From: Plantactinospora alkalitolerans
GTDB taxonomy: Bacteria; Actinomycetota; Actinomycetes; Mycobacteriales; Micromonosporaceae
Direction of reading: 5' to 3'
DNA length: 43,863 bases
Assembly (NCBI RefSeq): GCF_015690345.1
Contig: NZ_JADPUN010000100.1
Coordinates: forward strand, 1-43,863
The notes under the pieces were generated by a model. The model did not search any database. It had not been told where the DNA came from and saw only the letters and a program-made list of their open reading frames with translations. The number at the start of each line of letters is the position of its first letter. The stretch's first letter is position 1. Position numbers and translations under genes: made by a program. Positions 1-9,168 of this stretch are shown here, one piece after another.

Positions 1-24
1 GCGTCAGATGGGTATAAGAGACAG
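1..24 (+). other. Nextera adapter / mosaic-end remnant (not genomic)
   Basis: The first 24 bases match the Nextera read-1 adapter tail plus the 19-bp Tn5 mosaic end, with one mismatch at base 11 (G where the adapter has T). This is a library-preparation remnant left untrimmed at a contig end. The ATG at position 8 lies inside the adapter and is not a real start codon. Confidence 0.93.
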
Positions 25-25
25 T

Positions 26-892
26 CCCGACGGTGTCGTCCGTCCCGACGGTCCGGCTCGCCCGGCCGTGCGGCCGGAGGGTCCGGTCCGGCCCGACGGT
101 CCCGGACGCCCCGAGGGCGCGGGCCGGTCCGGTGCCGCGCCCGGGCGTAACGAGCCGGTCGTCGGCGTGCTGCCGGACCGGCCGCTGGGCGCCGAGGAGC
201 CCGGTCCGGCGTCGGCCGCGGTGGAACCGGTGCGGGGGGCGCGGGCCGAAATCCGCCGTCAGCTTCGGGAGCAACGGCGGCTGAAGACCATCGCGCTGCT
301 GCTGGCGAGCCTGCTGGTGCTGGGCGCCCTGCCGATGTACTTCGGTCTCCGGGCCGCCACCCGTGATCCGGTGTTCAACTCCCTCGACGCGCTCGCGGTG
401 CCGGCCTGGGCGGCGACCGACACCGTCGACGGGGTGAGCGGTAGCCGGTGGTGCTTCATCGAGTGCCGGTTCCGGGAGCGGACCGTCACCTCCGAACGGA
501 AGTGGGAGGAGACGGCGCAGGCGTACGAGACCGCGCTGGGTAGCGAGGGTTGGCGGCCATGGAAGGTGGCGTTCTGCCCCGAGCAGCAGGTGGAGGGGCA
601 CTACACGTGCTGGCGTCGGGACGAGCTGACGCTCGACCTGTGGGTGCGGCAACCCGCCTGCCAGCCCCCCGTGGCGGGTCAGCCCGCTCCCGGTGCGACG
701 CCCGACGCGACCGCCCGGGACGCCGAGAACTGCGAGGGATCGCTGGTCTCGATCAAGGTCCGGAACGCCATCGCGGACGAACGGACCGGTCCCCAGCCGC
801 GCACTGATCCGTCGCTCACCGGCGAGGACCCCGATCCGCTGCTCACCGGCGACCCGCTCGGTGGGCTGACGCCCACACCGACCCCGTCGTGA
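26..892 (+). CDS. Membrane-anchored hypothetical protein, 5' truncated
   Basis: I do not recognise a named family. The reading frame is open into the adapter, so the true N terminus is missing. The visible protein starts with an arginine/proline/glycine-rich disordered stretch (repeated RPDGP/RPEGP-type units). A basic segment follows, then one hydrophobic helix (about residues 87-109 from the first non-adapter codon), then a probably extracytoplasmic domain with several Trp and Cys residues (WCFIEC, FCPEQQ, YTCW, ACQ). The tail is rich in Pro, Thr and Asp. It precedes the DUF948-like gene by 137 nt. A single-pass protein with an external Cys-containing domain is inferred; its function is unknown. 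Confidence 0.75.
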   Translation, partial: PDGVVRPDGPARPAVRPEGPVRPDGPGRPEGAGRSGAAPGRNEPVVGVLPDRPLGAEEPGPASAAVEPVRGARAEIRRQLREQRRLKTIALLLASLLVLGALPMYFGLRAATRDPVFNSLDALAVPAWAATDTVDGVSGSRWCFIECRFRERTVTSERKWEETAQAYETALGSEGWRPWKVAFCPEQQVEGHYTCWRRDELTLDLWVRQPACQPPVAGQPAPGATPDATARDAENCEGSLVSIKVRNAIADERTGPQPRTDPSLTGEDPDPLLTGDPLGGLTPTPTPS

Positions 893-1029
893 GGCCGGTT
901 GTCGTCACCGACGGTAGGGTTGGATGTTGGTACTTCGGCGGGTGACCCGGGTCTGCCGCCGGTCGGCGGCGCCGGGCGTCCCGGTGAGACGGTCGCGTGA
1001 TTCGAGACGGTGCATAGAGGAGGACACGG

Positions 1030-1500
1030 GTGGACGCTGGAGAGATCGGCCAGATCGCCGCGCTCGTCGCGGCCGGGGCATTCCTGATGCTGGTGCTGGT
1101 GCTGACCAGGCCCATCTGGAAACTGGGTAGCACCGTGGACGCGGCGACCCGGGCGATCAACGACCTCAACGACCGTACCGCGCCACTGTTGGGCAACATG
1201 AACGTCACGGTGGAGAACGTGAACACGGCGCTGGGACAGGTGCACACCTCGCTGGACGGGGTGAACATCCAACTCGCCAAGATCGATACGATGACCGGCC
1301 ACGCCCAGAACGTCACCGCCAACGTCGCCAACCTGGCCACCGTGGTCTCCGCCGCCGCGGCGAACCCCCTGGTCAAGGTGGCGGCGTTCGGATATGGCGT
1401 CCGTAAGGCCGCCTCGGCGCGCCGGCACGCCGAGCAGGAGCGCGAGGTCCGTACCACCCTCAAGCAGCAGCGCCGGGCCAGCCGACGCGGCGAGCGCTGA
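1030..1500 (+). CDS. DUF948-family membrane protein
   Basis: This 156-residue protein starts at a GTG preceded by a strong AGAGGAGGA ribosome binding site at 1016-1024. The N terminus is a hydrophobic helix (about residues 6-28). The amphipathic middle (about 35-115) is rich in Asn, Val and Thr heptads (NDLNDRTAPLLGN, NVTANVANLATVV), as in DUF948 proteins. The C terminus is strongly basic (RKAASARRHAEQ, KQQRRASRRGER). Members of this family sit just upstream of alaS in many actinobacteria. The role is unknown; a membrane-tethered coiled-coil or amphipathic protein is the most that can be inferred. Confidence 0.85.
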   Translation: MDAGEIGQIAALVAAGAFLMLVLVLTRPIWKLGSTVDAATRAINDLNDRTAPLLGNMNVTVENVNTALGQVHTSLDGVNIQLAKIDTMTGHAQNVTANVANLATVVSAAAANPLVKVAAFGYGVRKAASARRHAEQEREVRTTLKQQRRASRRGER

Positions 1501-1544
1501 ACCCGCCGCGTCCGACAACCGGTGGTACGAGGAAGGATGAGGCC

Positions 1545-1850
1545 ATGAAGCGACTGCTCTGGTTGGGCATCGGGCTCGCCGTAGGTGCGTTGGTCGTCCG
1601 CAAGCTGACCCGCACGGCACAGGCGTACACCCCGGGCGGCATCGCCAGTTCGCTGACGGAGTCCGCCGGTGGTCTGGTCCAGGCGATGCGGGAGTTCGCC
1701 GACGACGTCCGCGACGGCATGGCCGAACGTGAGCAGCAGATCCACGAGGCGTTCGCCGAGGGCGTGCAGTTCGACGACCAGTTCGCCGAACTGCGCGAGG
1801 ACCCCCGGATCGGCGACCGCGAGTTGTTTCCGGAGGAAGGCACCAGATGA
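1545..1850 (+). CDS. Small membrane protein upstream of alaS (DUF6167-like)
   Basis: This 101-residue protein starts at ATG 1545 after an AGGAAGG site. Residues 3-20 form a hydrophobic helix ([18 protein letters not shown]). A soluble, acidic amphipathic tail with a likely coiled coil ([21 protein letters not shown]) follows. It resembles the small uncharacterised protein found between the DUF948 gene and alaS in actinomycetes. Its stop overlaps the alaS start as ATGA, so the two are likely co-translated. No enzymatic motif is visible. Confidence 0.82.
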   Translation: MKRLLWLGIGLAVGALVVRKLTRTAQAYTPGGIASSLTESAGGLVQAMREFADDVRDGMAEREQQIHEAFAEGVQFDDQFAELREDPRIGDRELFPEEGTR

Positions 1851-4528
1851 AAACGGCGGAAGTCAAGCGGCGCTACCTGTCGCACTTCGAGGCCAACGGG
1901 CACACCGTGGTCCCGTCCGCTCCGCTGCCGGCGATCGACGACCCGAACCTGCTGTTCGTCAACGCCGGCATGGTGCAGTTCGTGCCGTACTTCCTCGGGC
2001 AGCAGACGCCGCCGTACCGGCGGGCGGTGTCGGTGCAGAAGTGCATCCGTACGCCGGACATCGACGAGGTGGGGAAGACCTCCCGGCACGGGACGTTCTT
2101 CCAGATGAACGGCAACTTCTCGTTCGGTGACTACTTCAAGGACGGCGCGATCTCGCTGGCCTGGGACCTGGTCACCAAGCCGGTGGCCGAGGGCGGTTTC
2201 GGGTTGGATCCGGAGCGGATCTGGCCGACGGTCTACCTCGACGACGACGAGGCCGAGGCGATCTGGCGGAAGATCGGGGTGCCGGCGGAGCGGATCGTCC
2301 GGCGGGGCAAGGCGGACAACTTCTGGTCGATGGGGATCCCGGGGCCGTGCGGCCCGTGTTCGGAGATCTACTACGACCGCGGCCCGGCGTACGGCGCCGA
2401 GGGTGGTCCGGCGGTCGACGAGGACCGGTACCTGGAGTTCTGGAACCTGGTCTTCATGCAGTTCGAGCGGGGTCCGGGCACGGACAAGGAGAACTTCCCG
2501 ATCCTGGGTGACCTGCCGGCGCAGAACATCGACACCGGCATGGGTCTGGAGCGGATGGCGTCGATCCTGCAGGGGGTCGACAACCTGTACGAGATCGACG
2601 AGGTGCGGCCGATCCTGGACCGGGCGGCCGAGCTGACCGGGAAGCGGTACGGGGCGCACTCCGGGCACGCGGCGAGCGAGTCGCATCCGGACGACGTACG
2701 GCTGCGGGTGGTCGCCGACCACGTCCGGACCGCGTTGATGCTGATCGGTGACGGGGTGACTCCGGCGAACGAGGGCCGGGGTTACGTGCTGCGCCGGATC
2801 ATGCGGCGGGCGATCCGGGCGGTACGGCTGCTGGGCTGGCAGGACCGGGCGTTGCCGGAGTTGCTGCCGGTGGCCCGGGACTGCATGTCGCCGTCGTACC
2901 CGGAGCTGGCGACGGAGTTCGAGCGGATCTCGTCGTACGCGTACGCGGAGGAGGACGCCTTCCTCTCCACGCTGCGGGCCGGTACCACGATCCTGGACAC
3001 GGCGATCGCGCAGACCCGGTCGTCGGGCGGTGCCCGGCTCTCCGGGGCGAAGGCGTTCCAGTTGCACGACACGTACGGCTTCCCGATCGACCTGACCCTG
3101 GAGATCGCGGCCGAGCAGGGGCTACAGGTCGACCAGGACGGGTTCCGCCGGTTGATGGCCGACCAGCGGGCCCGGGCCAAGGCCGACGCGCAGGCCCGGA
3201 AGACCGGGCACGTGGACCTGTCCGCGTACCGGACCGTGCTGGATGCCGGCGGGCCGGTGCAGTTCACCGGGTACACCGAGGTGTCCCGGGAGTCGTCGGT
3301 GCGGGCGCTGCTCGGCGCCGGTGGTGGCCCGGTCGAGGTGGCCGGCGAGGGCGAGACCGTCGAGCTGGTGCTGGACGCGACCCCGTTCTACGCCGAGGGT
3401 GGTGGTCAGCAGCCCGACATCGGCCTGATCACGGTCGGTGGCGGGCAGGTCGAGGTGCTCGACGTCCAGCAGCCGGTGCCGGGCCTGATCGTGCACCGGG
3501 CCCGGGTGGTACGCGGCGAGGTACGCACCGGCGAGGCCGGGCTGGCCGAGATCGACGTGACCCGGCGTCGGGCGATCTCCCGGTCGCACACCGCCACGCA
3601 TCTCGTGCACCAGACGATGCGGAACTTCCTCGGCGAGTCGGCGACCCAGGCCGGTTCGCTGAACGCCCCGGGTCGGCTGCGGTTCGACTTCAACACCGCG
3701 ACCGGGGTGTCGCCGAGCGTGTTGACCGACGTCGAGCAGCAGATCAACGAGGTGCTCCTCGCCGACCTGGAGGTGCACGCCTTCATCACCTCGCAGGAGG
3801 AGGCCCGCCGGATCGGCGCGATGGCGCTGTTCGGCGAGAAGTACGGCGAGGAGGTCCGGGTCGTCGAGGTCGGTGACTACGCCCGCGAGCTGTGCGGCGG
3901 TACCCACGTCGCCCGGTCCGCGCAACTCGGCCTGGTCAAGATCCTCTCCGAGTCGTCGATCGGCTCCGGGGTACGCCGGGTCGAGGCGCTGGTTGGCCTG
4001 GACGCGTTCCAGTTCCTGGCCAAGGAACACCTGCTGGTGTCCCGGCTGGCCGAGCTGTACCGGGTGCCGGGCGACCAGGTGGCCGACCGGGTCGAGCAGA
4101 CCATCGCCCAGTTGCGGGACGCCGAGCGCGAGCTGGAGAAGATGCGGGCGCAGTTGGTGCTCGGCGGTGCGGCGGCGCTCGCCGGTCAGGCTCGGGACGT
4201 ACGGGGCGTCGCCTTCGTCGGTACCGAGGCGCCGGAGGGCGCGGCTGGCAACGACGTCCGTACCCTCGCGCAGGAGATTCGCGGCAAGATCGACCAGGCT
4301 CGCCCGGCGGTGGTCGCGGTGGCCGCCCGGTCCGGTGGCAAGGCGTCGCTCGTGGTCGCGGTCAACGCGGCGGCGAAGAACCGGGGGGTCTCGGCGGCCG
4401 CGCTGGTCAAGGGTGCGCTCTCCGGGCGGGGTGGCGGCAACGCCGACCTGGCCCAGGGTGGCGGCCTGCCGGCCGGCGAGGCGCCGAGCCTGCTGGCCGC
4501 GGTCGAGAAGGCGCTCGCCGAGGCGTGA
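1847..4528 (+). CDS. alaS: Alanine--tRNA ligase
   Basis: Class II aminoacyl-tRNA synthetase that charges tRNA-Ala in the cytoplasm. At 893 residues it is normal for the family. Class II motif 2 is seen in [19 protein letters not shown] (about 80-98) and motif 3 in [10 protein letters not shown] (about 231-240). The editing domain carries the zinc-ligand pairs HTATH (about 580) and CGGTH (about 682). The C-terminal DHHA1/C-Ala domain ends with a glycine-rich [14 protein letters not shown] segment. GGAGGAAGG lies just upstream of the ATG, and the start overlaps the preceding gene by 4 nt. All catalytic and editing motifs appear intact. Confidence 0.98.
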   Translation: MKTAEVKRRYLSHFEANGHTVVPSAPLPAIDDPNLLFVNAGMVQFVPYFLGQQTPPYRRAVSVQKCIRTPDIDEVGKTSRHGTFFQMNGNFSFGDYFKDGAISLAWDLVTKPVAEGGFGLDPERIWPTVYLDDDEAEAIWRKIGVPAERIVRRGKADNFWSMGIPGPCGPCSEIYYDRGPAYGAEGGPAVDEDRYLEFWNLVFMQFERGPGTDKENFPILGDLPAQNIDTGMGLERMASILQGVDNLYEIDEVRPILDRAAELTGKRYGAHSGHAASESHPDDVRLRVVADHVRTALMLIGDGVTPANEGRGYVLRRIMRRAIRAVRLLGWQDRALPELLPVARDCMSPSYPELATEFERISSYAYAEEDAFLSTLRAGTTILDTAIAQTRSSGGARLSGAKAFQLHDTYGFPIDLTLEIAAEQGLQVDQDGFRRLMADQRARAKADAQARKTGHVDLSAYRTVLDAGGPVQFTGYTEVSRESSVRALLGAGGGPVEVAGEGETVELVLDATPFYAEGGGQQPDIGLITVGGGQVEVLDVQQPVPGLIVHRARVVRGEVRTGEAGLAEIDVTRRRAISRSHTATHLVHQTMRNFLGESATQAGSLNAPGRLRFDFNTATGVSPSVLTDVEQQINEVLLADLEVHAFITSQEEARRIGAMALFGEKYGEEVRVVEVGDYARELCGGTHVARSAQLGLVKILSESSIGSGVRRVEALVGLDAFQFLAKEHLLVSRLAELYRVPGDQVADRVEQTIAQLRDAERELEKMRAQLVLGGAAALAGQARDVRGVAFVGTEAPEGAAGNDVRTLAQEIRGKIDQARPAVVAVAARSGGKASLVVAVNAAAKNRGVSAAALVKGALSGRGGGNADLAQGGGLPAGEAPSLLAAVEKALAEA

Positions 4529-4637
4529 GTTCCCGCTCTGGTTGCTCCCCGGCGGGCCGTTGTGATTGGATCTCCAGCCACGACGGCTCGCCGGTCGGCC
4601 CGACCCTGGCCGTGACCTGGTTGAGCGGAGGATGTGG

Positions 4638-5099
4638 ATGACCGGACCTGCCCGTGGCGTGCGGCTCGGCGTGGACGTCGGCCAGGTGCGGGTGGGCGTG
4701 GCGGTCTCCGACCCGGATGGGATCCTCGCCACCCCGCTGGTCACGCTGGCCCGAGACCTCAAAACCGGTATTGATGGGGTTCCTACCGATATCTCGGAAA
4801 TTGCACGGCTTGTCGAACTGCATGAGGTGGTCACGGTCGTGGTCGGTCTGCCGGTGACACTCGCCGGTGGAAACGGTCCCGCGGCACAGCACGCGACGGC
4901 GTACGCCCAGCGGGTCGCGGCGGCGGTAGCTCCCGTGCCGGTGGATCTGGTGGATGAGAGGATGTCGACCGTCGTGGCTTCTCGTAGGCTGGCCGAGCGG
5001 GGCGTCCGAGGACGACGCCAACGGGCGGTGGTCGATCAGGCGGCCGCGGTGGAGATTCTGCAGAGCTGGCTGGACAGGCAGCGGAGGCGGACGGGATGA
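4638..5099 (+). CDS. ruvX: Putative pre-16S rRNA nuclease / Holliday junction resolvase homologue (YqgF)
   Basis: RNase H-fold protein of the YqgF/RuvX family, implicated in 16S rRNA 5'-end maturation. Family motifs are visible: RLGVDVGQVRVGVAVSD (first Asp), VVVGLPVTLAGGNG, DERMSTVVA (acidic residues) and a terminal VDQAAAVEILQSWL helix. I chose ATG 4638 because GCGGAGG at 4625-4631 lies 6 nt upstream; the in-frame ATG at 4632 touches the Shine-Dalgarno. This gives 153 residues, normal for the family. The stop overlaps mltG by 4 nt. Codons around 4757-4810 are noticeably AT-richer than in the rest of the gene. Confidence 0.93.
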   Translation: MTGPARGVRLGVDVGQVRVGVAVSDPDGILATPLVTLARDLKTGIDGVPTDISEIARLVELHEVVTVVVGLPVTLAGGNGPAAQHATAYAQRVAAAVAPVPVDLVDERMSTVVASRRLAERGVRGRRQRAVVDQAAAVEILQSWLDRQRRRTG

Positions 5100-6322
5100 T
5101 CGACGACTTGGAGCTCGCGTTCGACGAGCGTGCGGAGAAGGGACGGCACCGCCGCGGCGCGCAGCGCAAGCTGAACAACAAGAAGAAGAAAAAGCGTGGT
5201 GGACGCGGCAGGACGATCACCGCACTGCTGATGGCGTTCGTGCTGCTCGGCGTGCTGGGTGGGGTCGGCTGGTACGGCTTCGACCGGATCTCGGGCTACT
5301 TCGTCACCCCGGACTACGACGGCGGCGGCACCGGCGAGGCCCAGATCCAGATCGAGGAGGGCCAGAGCATCGCCGAGATCGCCAACACCCTCGTCGCAGC
5401 CGGTGTGGTGAAGAGCACGAAGGCCTTCATCGAGGCGGCTCAGGCGAACTCGCGCAGCCAGAACATCCAGCCGGGCGTGTACAAGGTCCGCAAGGAGATG
5501 AACGCCGAGGCGGCGCTGGGCCTGCTGCTGGATCTGAAGAACAAGATCGTGAACGGCCTCCTCATCCCCGAGGGCGCCACCTCGACGCAGATCTACAAGC
5601 TGCTGTCGAAGGAGACGAAGCTCCCGGTCAAGGACTTCCAGGAAGCCGCGAAGGACCTGAAGGGGCTGGGCATCGCGGACTTCTGGTTCAAGCGCGACGA
5701 CCGTCAGGCGGCCAAGAAGTCGATCGAGGGCTTCCTGTTCCCGGACACCTACGAGCTGCCGCCGAACGCGACCGCGGAGCAGATCCTCAAGCTGATGGTG
5801 GATCGGTTCATGGCCGTGGCCAAGGACCTCGACTTCGTCGACCGGGTGCAGAAGGAGCGCGAGATCAGCCCGTACGAGGCGCTGATCGTGGCGTCCCTGG
5901 CCCAGGCCGAGGCCGGGAAGACGGCCGACCTCGGCAAGGTCGCCCGGGTGGCCTACAACCGCATCTACTCGGAGAACCACTACTGCAAGAACGGAAACGG
6001 GCTGACCGGCTGCCTCGAGTTCGACGTCGGAGTCAACTACTACTGGGAGTTGACCGGCAAGAAGACCAAGCGGTCCGGACAGATGACCGACGCCGAGCTC
6101 TTCGACAAGAACAACCCGTACCGGATGCACGGCAAGGCCGGGTTGCCACCGGGACCGATCAACAGTCCGGGTCAGAAGGCCCTGGAGGGCGCGATGAACC
6201 CGCCCAAGGGGACCTGGCTGTTCTTCGTGGCGGTCGACAAGGACGGCACCACCAAGTTCGCGACCACCAACGAGGAACACGAACGGAACATCCAGGAGGC
6301 CCGAGAGAACGGCGTGCTCTGA
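5096..6322 (+). CDS. mltG: Endolytic murein transglycosylase MltG (YceG-like)
   Basis: Membrane-anchored lytic transglycosylase that cleaves nascent peptidoglycan strands. The protein has 408 residues: a cytoplasmic basic tail with a poly-Lys run (about 28-34), one transmembrane helix (about 42-62), a LysM-like segment (SIAEIANTLVAAGVVKS) and the catalytic YceG domain. ASLAQAEAG (about 266-274) holds the likely catalytic Glu, about residue 272, followed by LGKVARVAYNR. The C terminus has the family NPYRMHGKAGLPPGPI signature. It overlaps ruvX by 4 nt and is followed 1 nt later by aroE. This ruvX-mltG-aroE order is common in actinobacteria. Confidence 0.96.
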   Translation: MIDDLELAFDERAEKGRHRRGAQRKLNNKKKKKRGGRGRTITALLMAFVLLGVLGGVGWYGFDRISGYFVTPDYDGGGTGEAQIQIEEGQSIAEIANTLVAAGVVKSTKAFIEAAQANSRSQNIQPGVYKVRKEMNAEAALGLLLDLKNKIVNGLLIPEGATSTQIYKLLSKETKLPVKDFQEAAKDLKGLGIADFWFKRDDRQAAKKSIEGFLFPDTYELPPNATAEQILKLMVDRFMAVAKDLDFVDRVQKEREISPYEALIVASLAQAEAGKTADLGKVARVAYNRIYSENHYCKNGNGLTGCLEFDVGVNYYWELTGKKTKRSGQMTDAELFDKNNPYRMHGKAGLPPGPINSPGQKALEGAMNPPKGTWLFFVAVDKDGTTKFATTNEEHERNIQEARENGVL

Positions 6323-6323
6323 G

Positions 6324-7154
6324 GTGACCCGGACACGTCGGGCGGCGGTGCTCGGCAAGCCCATCGCGCACTCGCTCTCCCCGGTGATCCACAACGCCGG
6401 TTACGCGGCGGCCGGGTTGACCGGCTGGTCGTACTCCGCGATCGAATGTGCCGAGGTCGAGCTGCCCGAGCGGGTGGCCGACCTCGGCCCGGAGTGGGCC
6501 GGGCTGTCCCTCACCATGCCGCTCAAGGAGGTGGCGCTCGCGGTGGCCACCGAGGTCTCCCCGGTCGCCGCCGCGATCGGCGCCGCGAACACCCTGGTAC
6601 GTCGTCCGGACGGCTCCTGGGCCGCCGACAACACCGACGTTCCCGGCATGGTCGACGTGCTGACCGGAGCGGGGGTGCCGGAAGGGGCCGAGATGCTGCT
6701 GCTCGGCGCCGGTGGCACGGCGCGGGCCGCGCTGGCCGCCGCTTTCGCGCTGAAGACCAGCCGGGTCACCTGCCTGGTACGGCGACGTACGGCCGGCGAG
6801 GAACTGGCCCGGCTGGCCGACCGGCTCGGCGTGCGCTTCGAGATCCGGGACTGGGCCGATCCGGGTGATCCGGCTCGGGCCGACCTGGTGATCTCCACCG
6901 TGCCGAGGGGCGCGGCCGACGGTTTCGCCGGGGCGGCCGGGTCCTGGCGTCCCGAGACCGTGGTCTTCGACGTCGTGTACGACCCGTGGCCGACCCCGCT
7001 CGCGGCGGAAGCCGCGGCGGCCGGCTGCCGGATCGTCTCCGGCCTCGACCTGCTGCTGGCCCAGGCCGTCGGGCAGTTCGAGCAGTTCACCGGTGTTGCC
7101 GCCCCGGTGCCGGCGATGCGATCCGCGCTGGCGGCGGCTCGGGGAGCGCGCTGA
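6324..7154 (+). CDS. aroE: Shikimate dehydrogenase
   Basis: NADPH-dependent reduction of 3-dehydroshikimate to shikimate. The 276-residue protein begins at GTG 6324, 1 nt after the mltG stop. Shikimate-binding features are SLSPVIHNAGY near the N terminus, the catalytic-Lys loop SLTMPLKE, and NTDVPGM with the conserved Asp. The Rossmann nucleotide-binding loop is LLLGAGGTARAALAA (about 128-142). GLDLLLAQAVGQFEQFTG is the family C-terminal signature. It is the first of five aro genes here, and a hairpin at 7204-7231 separates it from aroC. Confidence 0.96.
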   Translation: MTRTRRAAVLGKPIAHSLSPVIHNAGYAAAGLTGWSYSAIECAEVELPERVADLGPEWAGLSLTMPLKEVALAVATEVSPVAAAIGAANTLVRRPDGSWAADNTDVPGMVDVLTGAGVPEGAEMLLLGAGGTARAALAAAFALKTSRVTCLVRRRTAGEELARLADRLGVRFEIRDWADPGDPARADLVISTVPRGAADGFAGAAGSWRPETVVFDVVYDPWPTPLAAEAAAAGCRIVSGLDLLLAQAVGQFEQFTGVAAPVPAMRSALAAARGAR

Positions 7155-7203
7155 GTCGTCGGGCGCCTCGCCGACCAGGAGGGCGGTGAGCGGCGGTCCG
7201 CCG

Positions 7204-7231
7204 GGCGTTCCGCGCCGCGCGCCGGAGCGCC
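7204..7231 (+). terminator. Candidate hairpin terminator after aroE
   Basis: A GC-rich inverted repeat lies 49 nt past the aroE stop. GGCGTTCCGCGC (7204-7215) can pair with GCGCCGGAGCGCC (7219-7231) across a 3-nt loop, with one G:U pair and one bulge. There is no T-run, which is usual in high-GC actinobacteria. It may only attenuate read-through into aroC. Confidence 0.35.
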
Positions 7232-7390
7232 GGCCCTGGCCCGTCGAGGGCACCCGATCGGCGGCCGCGCAGCCCGCCGGAGGGACGCCGTCCGCAGAGC
7301 GGGACGGTCCGGGCGGTGCGGACCGGCGGGCACGGTCCGTGCCAAACTTGACCGGCGGTCGGCCCGGCCGCGGCGAGGAGAGGGTTTGTC

Positions 7391-8569
7391 GTGTTGCGCT
7401 GGTTGACCGCTGGAGAGTCCCATGGTCCCGCCCTCGTCGCGCTGCTCGAAGGGCTGCCGGCCGGCGTCGAGGTGACCAGCGACGAGATCGTCCGCGAGTT
7501 GGGTCGTCGGCGGCTCGGTTACGGCCGCGGTGCCCGGATGGCCTTCGAGCGGGACGAGGTCGAGATCATCGGTGGTCTCCGGCACGGTGTCACCCTGGGC
7601 AGTCCGTTCGCGGTCCGGGTGGGCAACTCCGAATGGCCGAAGTGGCGCACGGTGATGTCCGCCGATCCGGTGGACCCGACGGAACTGGCTGGCCAGGCCC
7701 GTAACGCGCCGCTGACCCGCCCCCGTCCGGGGCACGCCGACCTGGCCGGGATGCAGAAGTACGGCCACACCGACGCGCGGCCGATCCTGGAGCGGGCCAG
7801 TGCCCGGGAGACCGCGGCCCGGGTCGCGGTCGGCACCGTGGCCCGCGCGCTGCTCCGACAGGCGTTCGGCATCGAGATCGTCTCGCACGTCGTGGAACTC
7901 GGTCCGGTGGCCGCGAAGCCGGGTCTCCAGCCGCGTCCGGAGGACGCCGACCGGATCGACGCCGACCCGTTGCGCTGCCTGGATCCGGAGGCCAGTGCCC
8001 GGATGGTCGCCGAGGTGGACGCCGCGAAGTCGGATGCCGACACGCTCGGCGGAATCGTCGAGGTCCTCGCCTACGGCGTACCGCCGGGCCTGGGCAGCCA
8101 CGTCCAGTGGGACCGCAAGCTCGATGCCCGACTCGCCGCCGCGCTGATGTCCATCCAGGCGATCAAGGGAGTGGAGATCGGCGACGCCTGGCAACAGGCC
8201 CGGTCCCGGGGCTCGGTGGCGCACGACGAGATCGTCCCCACCGCCACCGGCGTACGCCGGGTCACCGACCGGGCCGGCGGCCTGGAGGGCGGGATCAGTA
8301 CGGGCGAGCCGCTGCGGGTACGCGCCGCGATGAAGCCGATCTCCTCGCTGAACCGCGCACTGTCCACGGTGGACGTGACGACCGGGGAGGCGGCGACCGC
8401 GATCAACCAGCGTTCCGACGTCTGCGCGGTGCCGGCCGCCGCAATCGTCGCCGAGACGATGGTCGGGCTGGTGCTGGCCGAGGCGGCGATGGAGAAGTTC
8501 GGCGGCGACTCGGTTCCCGAGATCCGCCGCAACCTGGCCGGCTACCTGGACAACCTGGTGATCCGCTGA
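7391..8569 (+). CDS. aroC: Chorismate synthase
   Basis: Converts 5-enolpyruvylshikimate-3-phosphate to chorismate using reduced FMN. It has 392 residues, a normal length. The family signatures are GESHG near the N terminus, RPGHADLAG followed by [17 protein letters not shown] (substrate and FMN site), and [10 protein letters not shown]. The GTG start follows a GAGGAGAGGG site. Its stop overlaps the aroK ATG by 1 nt, so the two genes are probably translationally coupled. Confidence 0.97.
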   Translation: MLRWLTAGESHGPALVALLEGLPAGVEVTSDEIVRELGRRRLGYGRGARMAFERDEVEIIGGLRHGVTLGSPFAVRVGNSEWPKWRTVMSADPVDPTELAGQARNAPLTRPRPGHADLAGMQKYGHTDARPILERASARETAARVAVGTVARALLRQAFGIEIVSHVVELGPVAAKPGLQPRPEDADRIDADPLRCLDPEASARMVAEVDAAKSDADTLGGIVEVLAYGVPPGLGSHVQWDRKLDARLAAALMSIQAIKGVEIGDAWQQARSRGSVAHDEIVPTATGVRRVTDRAGGLEGGISTGEPLRVRAAMKPISSLNRALSTVDVTTGEAATAINQRSDVCAVPAAAIVAETMVGLVLAEAAMEKFGGDSVPEIRRNLAGYLDNLVIR

Positions 8570-9108
8570 TGGCGCCGGTGTGTGTGCTGGTGGGTGTGAT
8601 GGGCGCGGGAAAGACCAGCACCGGACTGCTGGTCGCCAGCGGCCTCGGAGTCGGCTTCCGGGACACCGACAGTGACGTCGAGGCGCTGGCCGGCAAGCCG
8701 ATTCCGGAGATCTTCGTCGACGACGGCGAGGAACACTTCCGTACCCTGGAACGGGCCGCCGTGGCCGAGGCGCTGGCGTCCCACGACGGGGTGCTGGCGC
8801 TCGGCGGCGGCGCCATCCTGGCCGAGGAGAACCGGGCCGCGCTGGCCGGACACCGCGTCATCTACCTGTCGGTGGAGCTGACGGACGCGGTCAGGCGGGT
8901 CGGCCTGGGCGCCGGCCGCCCGCTGCTCGCGATCAACCCCCGGGCCACCCTGAAACACCTGCTCGACCAGCGGCGCCCGCTCTACACCGAGGTGGCCGGC
9001 CAGACCGTCGTCACCGACGGCCGGACCCCGGAGCAGGTCGCCGAGGAGATCCTGGCTGGACTCGCCGACGACCGCGTCGGCCGCCCGGCCGGTCCGCCCG
9101 CGGGTTGA
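8569..9108 (+). CDS. aroK: Shikimate kinase
   Basis: ATP-dependent phosphorylation of shikimate. The 179-residue protein has a Walker [10 protein letters not shown] (about 9-17), the DTD Mg/shikimate motif (FRDTDSDVE), the Arg of EEHFRTLE, the ALGGGA loop and the LID residues around RRPLY. The final residues ([11 protein letters not shown]) are low-complexity and run into a 38-bp tandem duplication (9091-9166) whose first copy contains the stop codon. The usual aroK-aroB adjacency is broken after this gene by about 5.3 kb of unrelated genes. Confidence 0.95.
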   Translation: MAPVCVLVGVMGAGKTSTGLLVASGLGVGFRDTDSDVEALAGKPIPEIFVDDGEEHFRTLERAAVAEALASHDGVLALGGGAILAEENRAALAGHRVIYLSVELTDAVRRVGLGAGRPLLAINPRATLKHLLDQRRPLYTEVAGQTVVTDGRTPEQVAEEILAGLADDRVGRPAGPPAG

Positions 9109-9166
9109 CCGGCCGGGGCACGCCAACCGGTCCGCCCGCGGGTCGACCGGCCGGGGCACGCCAACC
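9091..9166 (+). repeat. 38-bp tandem duplication spanning the aroK stop codon
   Basis: Two adjacent 38-bp copies (9091-9128 and 9129-9166) differ at one base: T at 9105, C at the matching 9143. The T in copy 1 completes the aroK TGA. Copy 2 reads a SalI-like GTCGAC instead. A 4-nt start of a third copy follows, and the hydrolase gene on the minus strand ends right after (9169). Confidence 0.92.
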
Positions 9167-9168
9167 GG

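Noticed and set aside
8-25. ATG at base 8 as the start of the first gene
   Set aside because: It is inside the Nextera adapter; the gene is truncated and its real start is missing.
7093-7704. Open frame across the aroE-aroC gap
   Set aside because: It overlaps both aro genes in another frame and has Arg/Gly/Pro-rich shadow composition with no domain.
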